DNA of 64,000 bases from Bolinopsis microptera (taxonomy: Eukaryota; Ctenophora; Tentaculata; Lobata; Bolinopsidae): assembly GCF_026151205.1 (NCBI RefSeq), contig NC_087081.1, positions 8,365,246-8,429,245 of the forward strand, read 5' to 3'. Position 1 is the stretch's first letter; the number at the start of each line of letters is the position of its first letter. Positions 33,926-46,175 of this stretch are shown here, in pieces. The notes beneath the pieces are model-generated. The model was not told the origin of the DNA. It saw only the letters and a list, made by a program, of their open reading frames with translations, and ran no database searches. The translations under genes were made by a program, and so were the position numbers.

Positions 33926-36337
33926 GCATATAATGGATTTACGTACTCTAGTCCGACACGCACTATAGTTCGACAATTTAAGTTCTCCAGATATCAACCC
34001 TGTTGAACTTCGGTACGTGTCGAACTTAAGTTATAGAAGATTTACTTAATAGGTTGGTAGGCAAGGACAAAAGAAAATCGCGATTATTTAGGCCAAAAAT
34101 CGCGGCGCCGCGGCAAGCCAAACTGAGCAAAATCTCGAAAATCGCGGCGAATTCGCAAAAATTTCCACGGTTCTTCAAGTGAACAATTGTTGTTTTTAGG
34201 CACATGGTTCTGGAACAAGAATTCCTAGCTATGTGTGTACTTCTTTATAAATAACATTCACTTTGAAAATTGAAATATAAAAGCGTTTTCGTTAAAGCAT
34301 TACAAAATATCAAAAGACTGAAAATTAGCTTCGCAACGAGCAAGAATGTCGTATTATTATCATCGGCCTCGGATTGGTTTTTACACTATATCCTCAAATC
34401 ATGGCATATAATACAGAAACTGATTATGACAGCATAGTTGGTTGTCGGATTGGTTGAAACTTAAATGCCCTCATATTATTTCATATAATTTGATTGTTAT
34501 TTTAATTTGTATTCCATCATTTGGGTTACTGTATCGGAAGTAATGAATAGATGGAAAGTGGCTTGTATCTGATTTACAAAAAGAAGTATAATTCAATAAG
34601 TATTTGAAACCGTGTTACTATTTCAACGGTGACTGGCGGCCACTTTCTGTCGCAATTTTTGCCGCACTCATGAATCCCGGATTTTGGCACATTGAGACAA
34701 ATTTGGGACAGAAATTTGAGGCAATAGGTATGCCAGGGCTGACTTGTAATCGATCTGGCATGGTAGAGAGGGTACCGGGTCTGTTGGCTTAACTGGACGC
34801 TTGGCCTAACTTGACTAATGGCCTAACAAGTAATAGTATACTGAACAAACGGACGGATGGCCTATTCCTAACTTAAGGCAGATTTTAGGCCGATAGTCTA
34901 CTTGAGGTCACCTGGCCTAACTGCATGAGTGATGTGACCCGTAAGTGCACTGTATTGCTCTTAACATGAGCTGACAGGGCATGCTATATCCTAGCTCGAT
35001 GACATGGACCAAATTAATTAGTCAAGTACATATTATATAAGTACTAGAAAGCCCATGGTAACAGGGACGAAGCTAGTAGTATTCTTTGAAAGACAGTTTT
35101 AATCGCATCAAAAAATATCCATCCCAACCGAAGATACAGCCGATTTAGATATAAAACACTTTGAACAAAACGTAATTACCACAAAACCGATCAAAATGAC
35201 GTTAAAACAATCTTTGCACGTGCATGTGTGCATTAAAACACCGTTGCTATGGAACGTTTTGGTTGTTACCTAAATTCCTATTTTTCACTTAATTTGCACG
35301 TGGGCGGTCGTACAGACAGACATTCTACATCAGAAATAATTCTCTGAATTATAGTAGAGATATAGCCGTTGAGGAAAGGGTCCTTTTGGATCCAGCGCAG
35401 CGTCCAGAAATATTGGTGATCCCCCTGAAAACAGCTGATTCCCTTGTGTATGTGTGAGCTAACGAGCTCTTTATTGATGAGAGATATAGACATGGATCAC
35501 GTCAGCATGGCCACTTACTCGTCGAAGCACGTCATCGGGCTCATATAGCATGCTTTGTCAGCTCATGGTGAGTAAAACGGTGCACGTACGGGTCTCATCA
35601 CACTGTAGCCCGTCAGTCCAGTTAGGCCAAGCGACTAAAGGTGGACTGTTGGTCTGTTAAACTTCAATTTAAAGTAGTATTAGACCCCAAACGGTCGCCT
35701 GAACTAACTGGTCTTATGGCCTAATTCATGGATTTAGGCGCTAGTCCAGTAAGGCAAAGAGACCTAGAATCATTAAAAACTGGCTGGAAAGGTTAGTTCA
35801 TATGCCACCTATCATACCAAAGCAAATTCAACTCAGTTTATAAACAAAATAAAGGATATCGGGCCTTAAAAATTGACAAATTTTTTTCGAAAACTAGGCC
35901 AAAATTTCGGATTAATTCTCTGCGCGCGGAAACCGAACCTGTATTTTATAAATAAACTTGATATTGACAACAATTTACGTGGCATTATTTGCGCGACGCA
36001 AAATTTATAAACCCTCATTATAATGGGGGTTAAACTGTCATTGCTAGCTGTCGTAGCTAGCTCAGTTTTTTAAGACAGCTACCTACGACAGCTAGCGCGC
36101 ATCAACCCTCATTTCTAGCTGTCTTAGAAATTGCCTCCTAAGACAGCTAGAGCGCGCTAGCTGTCTTAGATTTTTTGTAGGGCTATGGCATATTATTATT
36201 ATGGTCATCGGACAGAATGAGGTTTAAATCACTTATAAACATCTTTAATTCTATCGAGTAGTGGCACATCTCATCAATCTTACGCGGTTTTGTAACCCTT
36301 TGTCTCGCTGCAAAATGCTAACAATTTTTATAAACCC
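33926..36337. other. Repeat-rich spacer, no recognised gene
   Basis: Holds a CAAGGACAAAAG hAT fragment at 34066-34170 and a possible TIR unit at 34778-35764 with imperfect ends (GGTCTGTTGGCTTAACTGGAC against GGTCTCTTTGCCTTACTGGAC) and GGCCTAAC words repeated inside. A palindrome-rich stretch at 36040-36175 repeats CTAGCTGTCTTAG. Short open frames show no domains. Confidence 0.45.
34778..35764. mobile_element. Possible TIR element (imperfect ends)
   Basis: The two ends agree at roughly 17 of 21 positions in inverse orientation, and TTGGCCTAACT-like words cluster near both. No target duplication is clear, so the borders are tentative. Confidence 0.4.
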
Positions 36338-39300
36338 ATGGATCAACCGAACTCCATGACTAACGAACCAACAACATGGAGGAAGATACCGCCTAAAGGA
36401 CCTCTTCTAACTTCTATAACAGCTAAGTCATACTTTAACCATGATCTATGCACTACCGAAGTAATTAGCAGTCTATTCTACCTAGACTTGACGATTGCTC
36501 TCAGCCCAGTTTCTCACCCCCAGTTGCTACAGAACTCTGTCTACTGAAGCCGAACAAGCACAGCAGTACAACTTCAGAACTGGTTGGACAGAAAAAATGT
36601 TACTTACGAACATAGTGCAGAACTGAAGATGACACAACGTCCCGACAAGATCACAAAGAACACTGAAAGTATAAGTATAACAGACACCACACATTACTTG
36701 AACTTCTGGGCAGTCCCACCAAATGTGTGTAATACTAATAGTAATATGAACTTGTTATTTAACACATACTGTTTATATTAAGGTGTTCGTTTATATAGTA
36801 TTTGTACTGCTATTGTAATTATATGCGATTACATTACATTTACACGCACACTCACCATTTTATAACTCACATCAGGTAAAAATTCCTACAAACCTCCGGT
36901 GTCAAATTTATTGCCTGATCACTGCACATACAACAAAATATGTGACAATGAACGCAAAAGAGTGGTGCTTGGGCAGACCAGAACCGCAGTCTCCCACCCG
37001 GAGGTACAGCGCACGCCAGTGAGCCACCGTCCTGGGTATCAGATGAGAAAAACAGAACATTACATTCCATCTCTTCTTGTGGTACTTCTGGGAGTGCGAG
37101 CTGCTATGAGCAGACAGCCCCCTATACACGACATGTATTAAAAATAGAAATACATGATTTAGGATATACATTTAACTCTGCAGCCACATCAGTCGCAAAT
37201 CAGGACGGTGACGAGTCCTCAGGTAATGATACTGGCAAACAAAGCTCGTCTGACTCCACGAGTTCTAACACCTCACAACGACTCAGAGTCACCAGTAGAA
37301 AACCCTTAGGAAACCGTGCAAACTACAGTAAACCGATAAGAGACGATAGTGAGGAAGATGATGATGATGGAAATGGTCCGAAAAAGAGTAAAAGAAGATA
37401 CTCAGTCAGTGTGAAATGAATACAGATGTCAAAACCGAGGATAAACGCGATAGCAACAAAAAACGCATAGGTTTACCCGGTAGATTTGAAACCTCAAACA
37501 ACATCAGTATCAATGAAAAATCAAACGTCAGCATGGTGTCTGAAAAATCCTTTTTCAAGATACTTAGATTCGCCAACAACTGGGTTTTTGGCAACAGTAC
37601 TGACACAACCACCATCTCTGAGAACGATGGTGATCATCTGCTCACCCCACTGAAAAGAGATTGTCATCTCCCCGTATATATATAGTAGTTTCACCACTCA
37701 CTGAAGAAACCCCGACGACCGTCAGTGAGTCTCTCAAAAACAAAGTAATAGAATGCATAGAAAAGGATGATGATGAACAAGATTCTGAGAACAGAACACC
37801 ACCCTCCCCTCTTTATCAAAACCGACTTGATATCACAAAGTCCTGGCCAACCCCGAGCATTCACATAACTACAGCTAAGAGACCCAAGTCAGAAGCTGAT
37901 GAAGAAATCAATGGCCACTTCACAGGCATAGGAGCCCCTGAGATCACCCCACTGCCCATTCACTCGGGCAAGAAACGGATGTTGCTATCCCCTTACGACT
38001 CCCGTTTCAGTCGAATCCGACCGAGATCGAGATCAGTAGGCCCATACCTCCCTGCTGAAATTGTGAAGATACGTCTTCGGCTAAAGTCAAGGAAAGATGA
38101 AGGATCTGACCAATCCGGAACCAGAGAAGAGCTTTCGAATCATCACCAATCCCCCGCAACTAATGATGAACAGAAAGAGTTACTGACAGAGACCCAACTC
38201 ACTAAAATTGAAAACTCAGGTTCTGCTGAACAACGAGACAATGCTTCGAAAAAGGAGGCTTTCGAGAACCACAAAAAGCTCTCACAACTAATGTCTTCCT
38301 TCAAGAGAAAACCTGTGAACTCATTATTGAGGGACAAAATCAGCTGCGATTAAGAAGTGGCTTAAATTCTGCAACCTAAAGTCCCAAGGCAACAATTCGA
38401 AAAATCAGGCCTCCCTACTTCAGCTCGTAAAGCTGGTAAATCAACAACAAGTCCAACTCCAAGCTTCCAAATCGTTCATTTCAGGAATGGTAGAGAAAAT
38501 GAAATGTTCCTTGATTGATGGTGAACTCTTTCACTTGGGATTAGACTCTGAACAAACTGCATCCCTGACGGATGCAGCTAAGAAAAAGCTTCTCAGAGAA
38601 CGAATACTAGATATCCAAGAAGGTCGAGCCCAAAGCAATGATAAAAATACCTCCAAGCTTCTACCAATCATGCTGAGTGATAGCTCAGATGGTATCAGCT
38701 CGCAAGAAGATAGCGCAGATGAATGGGATACACCAGCAGAAAACTCAAACCCAGACGTAAAACTGAAAGAGCTCGAAAAGAAGAAAAAGGCACTTAAAAG
38801 AAATGAGAGGAATGTCCACCAAAGACAAATCTTTCGATCAAGCTAAAAGCAAAGTTGGAATAGAAAAGGAAAAGTCCTCAAACAACAATGGGGCTCAAAA
38901 TACCAGAGGCACTAATTAAATGAATAACATGAAGCACCACAACACAGAGTTGTCTTCATTCAGTTCAACGACCAAGGAACCACAAAAGGATACTTGTGCT
39001 ATGACGGAAACTCAGGAATCTTCAGAATCGCGGAAAAGGACCTCCCTCAAACTACCAACACATCAGAGAGAATAATCCTGAATAGCACAAAAACTAAGGA
39101 AAACGAAAAGAATAACGCCCCACCTGATGATTCGGCAGATTGGAATATGTCAACAAGCTCTGATTCGAGAAAACATCTAAATCCCAATCCTAAAACAAAC
39201 CAGCTGAGGAAAACAAACCTAACTAACTGCAAACCTAATCTTCCGTTTCCTTGGACCAAAGAGTAGTCATAGCCAAAAAGTTCAATACACACAAATGCCT

Positions 39301-39478
39301 CATTGTGCATGATGCTTAATTTGACAAATTCGAGCAAGACAAATTCTCACGAGTCTTTGACAATTGACATCAGCCGTCTAAAAGAAAAATCTGCTGAATC
39401 TACCATCAAGAACGGAAATCTGATTTCACGGATCAAGTCAGTCAAACCAGAAACTGTAGTTATTCACGTTGGTTTCGG
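36338..39478 (+). pseudogene. Degraded LINE ORF1 region
   Basis: A run of plus-strand open frames broken by stops and frameshifts: 37200-37420 and 37416-37685 (basic/acidic, KKSKRRYS), 37685-38353, 38487-38846 (DSSDGISSQEDSADEWD), 38994-39266, then 39300-39480. The last part reads LISRIKSVKPETVVIHVGFG, which resembles the start of the esterase-like domain in ORF1 proteins of CR1/L2-type LINEs. The sequence breaks off there and meets a copy of the last gene A exon. A 5' remnant without a 3' end is unusual for LINE insertion and implies later deletion or recombination. Domain match is from memory of the pattern only. Confidence 0.5.
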
Positions 39479-39616
39479 TGATTCTACGTGAGCTCATCAC
39501 ATCTTCCTTCCATGGAAAACACCTGCTTGCTCTTGATACTTCTTTATACTATTTTCTCTGCCGGATGAAAGGGGGGGAATCTACAAACTCACTGACAGTC
39601 ACACTTACAACTATAC
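39479..39616 (+). pseudogene. Detached copy of the last gene A exon
   Basis: TCTACGTGAGCTC to the TGA at 39566-39568 repeats gene A residues FYVSS, HLPSMENTCLLLILLYTI, then 3' flank up to ACTTACAACTATAC. The acceptor TTATTTCAG of the original (18442-18450) is replaced by LINE ORF1 sequence, so the exon is unlikely to be spliced. Confidence 0.85.
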
Positions 39617-39618
39617 AA

Positions 39619-39740
39619 CTTCCAGCTTTTGGCCGTCTTTGGATCTTTGGGAAACTTGAAAAAAGAAATTTCCTACCCTCCACTTTACTTTGAGATTTAC
39701 CTTGATTATTCTTGCACCACTGCACTGCACAATACACCAT
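39619..39740 (-). CDS. THAP-type zinc finger, first exon or fragment
   Basis: From the ATG at 39740 the frame reads MVYCAVQWCKNNQGKS, then GRKFLFSSFPK. The spacing C-x4-C and the downstream FSSFPK (usual F-x2-FP) match the start of THAP DNA-binding domains (C2CH fingers found in host regulators and in P-element-type transposases). The second Cys and His are not in this frame, which runs into the duplicated gene A tail at 39616, so a splice donor must lie before it or the gene is cut. It is divergent from the P2X7-type gene starting 113 bp away. Confidence 0.5.
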
Positions 39741-39852
39741 GATATAGGCTTTTGTGTAGTTAATAATGATAAGGTTAATAAGTAAGTTTATTTGTGATTA
39801 TATTCTAAAAGTTGTACATTGATTGTAAGTTATTTACTCCTATTTAGTAATC

Positions 39853-42800
39853 ATGTCTGACAGCGAGAGCGGAACAGAAAATGATGTTACAACTGATGAG
39901 GAATGGTTGCTAAAACATTAACAGAGGTATCTGATCAAAGAGTTTTACAAGACATCAGTTTTGATCCTAAAATTCAAGTAAGTGATCATGAGGATGATGC
40001 AGAACTCAGCACCAATGGATATGCATCTTGCGACACAGATGAAGATGAAGAAGTTAAAAAGGAAGAATTCAACCTTAGACTAGTCGATATGGACACGTTC
40101 ATTGAAGTTTGAGGATATTGGTAAATATTAGTGACCCTACTAAATGGCACGATGATGTAAAATGTGTCACACTATAAAACTATATAAACCATCAATGGTT
40201 AGGATAATCGTTTCATCCTCTAGATAAACTTTGTCGCATAACGATATCTTTATCAGACGACAATATATCGCTAAAATCCGGCCGGCAGTGAGTTGTAAAC
40301 TTTGTCACACTATAAAAATGTGACAGAGTTTATATGGACCCCTTGTTGCCGTGTTTGACCAAATTTTCGAATTTCAAATTTATAGGATAGTTGCATATGA
40401 CTATTATCTACATATTTAGCGACTTTTTTCGTTAAATGGTAGCACCATGTAAACTCAGTCACACATTTAAGAAATTTATATGAGGGATGTTTATGACATC
40501 CTGACAAGAAATGCCGAAGAGTCTAGCATTATTTTGTGAGCTGAATGTGTTTGGAATTGTTCACATATTTCATTGTTATAGGCAAATACAAATACAGAAG
40601 GCAGAAATAGGTAAATTTAGTCACATAAATTTGTATGATATCTCAACATGTGTGAAATTGAGTAAATATTAGTATACCAACTTAAACACCCTATATTACG
40701 TACTATGGATCAATTAACAATATTTTAACCATACGCCGGTCATATAAATTATTATATGGCAGTGATATGTTAACATTGGCAAAATTTCAACACCTGAACA
40801 GGGTAAAAATTTGTAAATTTCGTCACAAAAAAAATATTATAACTTTATTTGCTCCGTGTTGGCAAAATAACTAATTTATCGACATAGTGATGGTGATAAA
40901 GTAACATTATATACTAATTGAGGTATGATTCTTCAAAATAGGGGCAAGAAATGTAAATTTTGTCACATCAGCCATAGCATTAGTTAGATAGATTTTCTTT
41001 CATATCAACTGATCTTATTATAGCTAGAATGGATTTATACAGGAAATATAGAAACCCATGCCCATTTTTCATTACATTGAAATTATACTGTTGGGGCAGG
41101 AAAAGTAAATTTCGTCACATTTCGGTAAATTAGTGATATCAAACTCAGTATTGTTAAACTTGGGTTCTGATTTGCTGAAAAATAACCAACCAATAATTCC
41201 TGGAAGAAAATTGAATTTTAACTGAGGTATGGTTCTTTAAAATAGGGGCAAGAAATGTAAATTTCGTCACATACGTAATTTTAAAATTTAGATAGATTTT
41301 ATTTCCTACCAATAGTCCTTATTATAGTCGGAATGGATTTATACAAGAAATGTAGAAACCCATGCCAATTTTTCATCACATTGAAACTATACTGTTGGGG
41401 CAGGAAAAGTGAATTTCGTCACATTTTAATAACTTAGTAAAATTAAACTCAGCATTGTTAAACTTGAGTTCTAATTTGCTGAACAATAACCAACCAATAA
41501 TTCCTGGAAGAAAATTGAATTTTAACCGAGGTATGGTTCTTCAAAATAGGGGCAAGAAATGTAAATTTTGTCACATACGTCATTTTAAAATTTAGATAGA
41601 TTTTCTTTCATATCAATAGTCCTTATTATAGTTAGAATGGATTTATACAGGAAATATAGAAACCCATGCCAATTTTTCATCACATTGAAATTATACTGTT
41701 GGGGCAGGAAAAGTAAATTTCGTCACATTTCAGTAACTTAGTAAAATTAAACTCAGCATTGTTAAACTTGAGTTCTATTTTGCTAAACAATAACCAACCA
41801 ATAATTCCTGGAAGAACATTGAATTCTAACCGAGGTATGGTTCTTCAAAATAGGGTCAAGAAATGTAAATTTCGTCACATACGAGTACGTCATTGTAAAA
41901 TTTAGATACAATTTCTTTCACGTGAACAGTCCTAATTACAGTCCGAAATGATTAATACAGAGATACAGGAAATATAAAAACCCCTGCCCATTTTATAATG
42001 TATGTAATATGTTAATCACAGACTATTTCATTCTATAATCATTGCTTCCAAATTTAACCTATTTATGATGTCTTATCATTTTGTGACGATGTTTACATCA
42101 ACTGCCCTATACTTGAATCAACTGTATCCGTGTATCGTCCTTATATAGAGTTTTCCCGCAAAATTTAACTTATTTACGATGTCGTATCATTTTGTGACGA
42201 TGTTTACATCAACTGCCCTATACTTGAATCAACTGTATCCGTGTATCGTCCTTATATAGAGTTTTCCCGCAAAATGTAACCTATTTACGATGTCGTATCA
42301 TTTTGTGACGATGTTTACAACAACTGCCCTATACTTGAATAAACTGTATCCGTGTATCGTCCTTATATAGATTTTCCCCGCAAAATGTAACCTATTTACG
42401 ATGTCGTATCATTTTGTGACGATGTTTACATCAACTGCCCTATACTTGAATCAACTGTATCCGTGTATCGTCCTTATATAGAGTTTTCCCGCCTTCCACA
42501 CCAAAATCAGATATAAATGATTTCGGAAATTCACCCAGAATTTCAAATTCCATATAATGTGACAGAATTTACATCATTTCCCAATAACCAAGTGCATGTA
42601 TTAGCTAACTTTTCAAAACAACATATTTTAGGGCTATGATTGGCAGAAGAACCATCAAATAATGAGTTGAAGGGGTTTTGAGGACACCTCACAGTAGAAA
42701 AGAGGTCTCGTATTCTGAGTGTGACAAAGTTTACGAAATATTGCCTTAACGCCGTTCGATCCGTGCCCTATAACTAATGTTGTATCATAATTGTTAGATT

Positions 42801-43502
42801 GACCTAATCTACTATATTTCAGACCAAGGAATGATTATTGGGCAGCTATGGTAAACAATGTCACAAAAATGTGACATTTTTTACATTATAGTGCCTAAAA
42901 GCAATACATTTTATTTCTGAGCAGTGCATATGGGAGTATGGGTCACGTGGCTAATGTTCAGAACTTATGAACACGCTAGATTAATAGATGCTAAAATAAA
43001 GCCACTATCGTCGAAAACGCTATTTTAGAAATTTACCAATATCCTCAAACTTCAATGAACGTGTCCATATAAGTTAGCTTGGTGCAAGTGTGGTAATTGT
43101 GCTGTATCGGGCACGGAGATAGAATGTTATTGCTGCCAAGAAAGTACGCATATCAGCGAAATTATTTTGGATATTGAAAAAGTTTCATGTGTTACAGATT
43201 GCGAACTTTTCTCAGCTGGAATCAGTAACCGAAAGATGCTACAAATGTGCTCTTTCGGTATGATGCAGAAAAGTATTCCCGTCGACAAAGAAGGGAACAT
43301 AAAACCGGAAGGACTCCGTTATGCAGCCTACAGAAACTTTTTGAACATGTGCGAACTACGGTTCATCGGGAAAAATCGGAGATATGTCCTTCCAGCATGT
43401 GCTATTATGAAGATTAGATCTCTATACCCGTCAGACGACGGAAAATACAAAGCATTTGTAGCGTCGGAATTTTTTATGAGGATTCAAGTTGTTGGATTTT
43501 GA
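39853..43502 (+). pseudogene. P2X7-type cytoplasmic domain (P2RX7_C-like) protein, split by a transposon
   Basis: The 5' part starts MSDSESGTENDVTTDEEW at 39853; a stop at 39919 and a shift to the frame opened at 39903 (DEDEEVKKEEFNLRLVD) suggest a frameshift. The 3' part (43077-43502) reads WCKCGNCAVSG, IECYCCQES, LRYAAYRNFLNMCELRFIGK, RYVLPACAIMKIRSLYPS and DGKYKAF, which are the hallmarks of the Cys-rich, zinc-binding cytoplasmic domain of P2X7 receptors; in invertebrates this domain often occurs without the channel, as here. No transmembrane segment is present. A 2978-bp element (40090-43067) separates the halves, and the frames are out of step across it. The 3' domain itself is intact. 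Confidence 0.7.
40090..43067. mobile_element. 2978-bp TIR element with opposed GTAAATTT-GTCACA motif arrays
   Basis: Ends are a perfect 37-bp inverted repeat starting TGGACACGTTCATTGAAG, flanked by TA (40088-40089 and 43068-43069). No long open frame. From about 40155 to 41880 the motif GTAAATTTNGTCACA recurs some 13 times on the plus strand; from about 42070 to 42900 it recurs on the minus strand (TGTGACNATGTTTAC) some 7-8 times. Two tandem arrays carry most copies: four units near 305 bp or its half (about 40925-41890) and four units of 112 bp (about 42055-42492). It interrupts the P2X7-type gene. Confidence 0.88.
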
Positions 43503-43898
43503 TATATAGATTTATTTCCATATGTCAATTTAAATATTATTTCCTATGTCAATATAAACGCAGAAACTAAGGCCTTTTAAGAGTTAACAATCCGATGAGA
43601 TCTGCAAAAAATATCGAATTTCCACAAATTTTCATGAACTGTCTATATAAATATAAACAATAGTATCTTTCCCCATTATCTTATACTTACTGTTACACTA
43701 ACTGTTAATTAATTGCCTTATATATTCAATATAAACTATTATAATTCTTACTCAAGAAGTAAGTACATTCGGGTGTGTCAGTTGTACACATCGGACCAGT
43801 GGCGTAACGTTGCCTGTTGGCGCCCCCCTGCCGAAAATCATCGTGTAACAAAAACAAAACGTGAACAAGCACTGTCCAAATAACAAATACCAATTCAC
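43503..43898. other. 3' flank of the P2X7-type gene
   Basis: AT-rich, with CAGTGGCGTAACG near 43798, a word common at hAT-like ends but without a partner here. No gene. Confidence 0.35.
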
Positions 43899-44508
43899 CA
43901 GAGGCGGCTATTGAGGCCAGGGCGTCCAGGCGTCCGTGGACGCCTTAAAATTATTATCTGGTGGCTGGTGCTTAAAATAGAAATAGTAATTAGTAATAGT
44001 GTTAGGAAATAACAAATCGCAATATAAAGGTCTTCATTTACTATCATACGTTTTAATGTAAGCGCACGCATGATCTTCGTGAAATTTTGTGTTGTAGGGA
44101 GTCCAATTCTACCTCTGGACTACTCAGCCGCGCAGTTTTAACACATAGTTAATTGTAAACGTTACAAAGCACATCGTGCGCATCCCACTACAGGTAATCT
44201 ATTATGATTTGCCTCGATTTGGGGGTCCAGGACCCTTTGCAATTTGACTGCTATATGATACTGCGCGGCTGAGATCGTACACGTGTGGTGTCCTGTTTCA
44301 CCCATGTTATAAGTTTTTGTTTTCGTTTGCTGTCGCCTGTATATAAAGTGTTACACATAACATTTACAAGGCCCTGTGTGTAATGTAATCGGTAGTTTGG
44401 AGGGATCAGCTTGAGCCGGCTCCCAAGCCCCCCTCCCCCCCCCCCCCCCCCCAGTCCATCGATTGGACCCCAACAAAACTGCCAGCCAGCTCCCACGAGC
44501 CGCCTCTG
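43899..44508. mobile_element. hAT MITE with perfect 8-bp target duplication (CAGAGGCGGCT ends)
   Basis: Left end CAGAGGCGGCTATTG and right end in reverse complement CAGAGGCGGCTCGTG. CAATTCAC is duplicated at 43891-43898 and 44509-44516. A poly-C tract lies near the right end (44428-44452). No transposase frame was recognised inside. Confidence 0.92.
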
Positions 44509-44669
44509 CAATTCACACGCATCATTCTTACTGTAGTATTGTCTACGTCACAAGCTTGTCCCTAAGCCGTAATTAGATCAGCACCTAACTTAGAGTGTGA
44601 GTGAGCTAGAATGTTCGGAATTTCACTAAATGATACCATTTAACGAACCAAACAACTGGTTAAAAGCTT

Positions 44670-45341
44670 AGATAGCAAGTACGTACGGTACAGGGCTTTA
44701 AGTACGTACGGTACAGCTACTTTTAAAGTTACGTACCGTACAGGCACTGTAAGGTACAATTTTTTTTCAAATTTTTAGAATCAACTTCAGTGAATTACTT
44801 GCAATTTCTGATTAGTATTATCATCATAATTTTTAAGATAGAAGTCGAAAATTAACACAGTGGTTAAAACAATAAAAGATTTAAGAGGAAAATTTGTGTA
44901 CCGGATCGCTCTTAACCGGTACTACACTACTACTACTTGTAATTATCGTTAAACTCAAAGCTTCATCCTTTTGTTGCAGTATACGAACACCAGCTTTTCA
45001 GCTAGCTCAGGTCGCAACCTTAATCTACGCTTGTCCATAATATATTCGTAATCTCTAAAATTGGTCTCACAAATTGACGAAAACACTGAATACTATTTGG
45101 GCCAACTGTTTAAGCAGAAAAAGTTCTCCTCCAAAATATTTCCAGTATATTGACGGATTAATAAGCTTCATAGGTTCTGATTCCGCATCAGTGTAGGGTT
45201 TTACCCCTTCTCTGTCGCACGTACCGTCTAGTTTTTGTTTCCATTGCTATCAACTGGATTCAACCTTTCAGCCTATTTTATTAAGTACGTACCGTACAGT
45301 TAATTTAAAGGTACGTACCGTACGAACTTAAACCATCTTAG
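44670..45341 (-). mobile_element. hAT-derived element with transposase C-terminal (dimerisation) remnant
   Basis: GGTTAAAAGCT stands at both sides (44659-44669 and 45342-45352). Both ends carry GTACGTACGGTAC palindromic words in inverse orientation. On the minus strand about 45080-44958 reads CETNFRDYEYIMDKRRLRL, then RPELAEKLVFVYCN, matching the end of the hAT dimerisation domain (..F....I..KRR.RL.PE..E.L.F...N). The rest of the transposase is missing. Confidence 0.72.
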
Positions 45342-45384
45342 GTTAAAAGCTCATGGCATTCTAGGTGTGTCGTTGTGACCCTTC

Positions 45385-46175
45385 AAAGATAATAAAGTAC
45401 GATATTGAATCATGTAAAAAGTTTAAATAGATTATCTTTAGGGATAATGTTATTTATTTATGAAACGTATTTCGTTGACAAAACAAGTTTACAAAAATTT
45501 CCCTTAACCCTTAGGATACATTTTTACTGAAGGTAAAATGTAAATAGAATTGTAAAATATGAATTAGTATCAGATGTGAAAAGTTTTGAGAGTTCAAGTT
45601 GAACAACTATACATGCAATATGCATACGTTGTTGCTTATTTCTCAGTCAAATTAGTGCCCGATTGAAATATTTCTTTCTGGTATGAGTGGTGGTGGGGGG
45701 GGGATTTTCCGCACCATCGGCCGATATTTTTCAATCAGATTTGTGCACCTTATGCTGCTGTGTATAATTATAGACCTCAAAGGGGTAAAGTACATATTAT
45801 TACGTAAATTTAAAAGTACGACTAATACCACGTACTTTTTGGTACCAACATTTTATACGTTTATTGAATTTTTGTACTATGAAATATTGGACACAATATT
45901 TTGGAACATCAAGTTTTTAGCCGATTTACAAATCAAAACTCGTATTTTTAAAAAGGTAAATATCAAGGTACTAAACAATCAAGATAATAATAAAAGTCAA
46001 CTTAGCTCGTATTTTTATTTTCAAACAGTCCTATATCTATTTTCAATCAGTCGCAACTTTTGAATTAGTCGCAACTTTTCAATAAAAATTTAAAAAATTA
46101 AAAGTATACGTGTGAGACTAGTCTGTACTTCTCATCTTAGACAATAACTCAACATTAAACTCTACATGAAACAAC
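45385..46175. repeat. Third piece of the second duplication copy
   Basis: Matches 18650-19590 with small indels and lacks the 139-bp insertion found at 19085-19223. It shows that copy 2 was once continuous from 33925 through here and that the sequence from 33926 to 45384, apart from 39479-39616, arrived later or replaced part of it. Confidence 0.85.

Noticed and set aside
36985-37130. Conserved-looking ACCCGGAGGTACAGCGCACG stretch
   Set aside because: Resembled a small RNA or tRNA piece at first, but no folding or box pattern held up.
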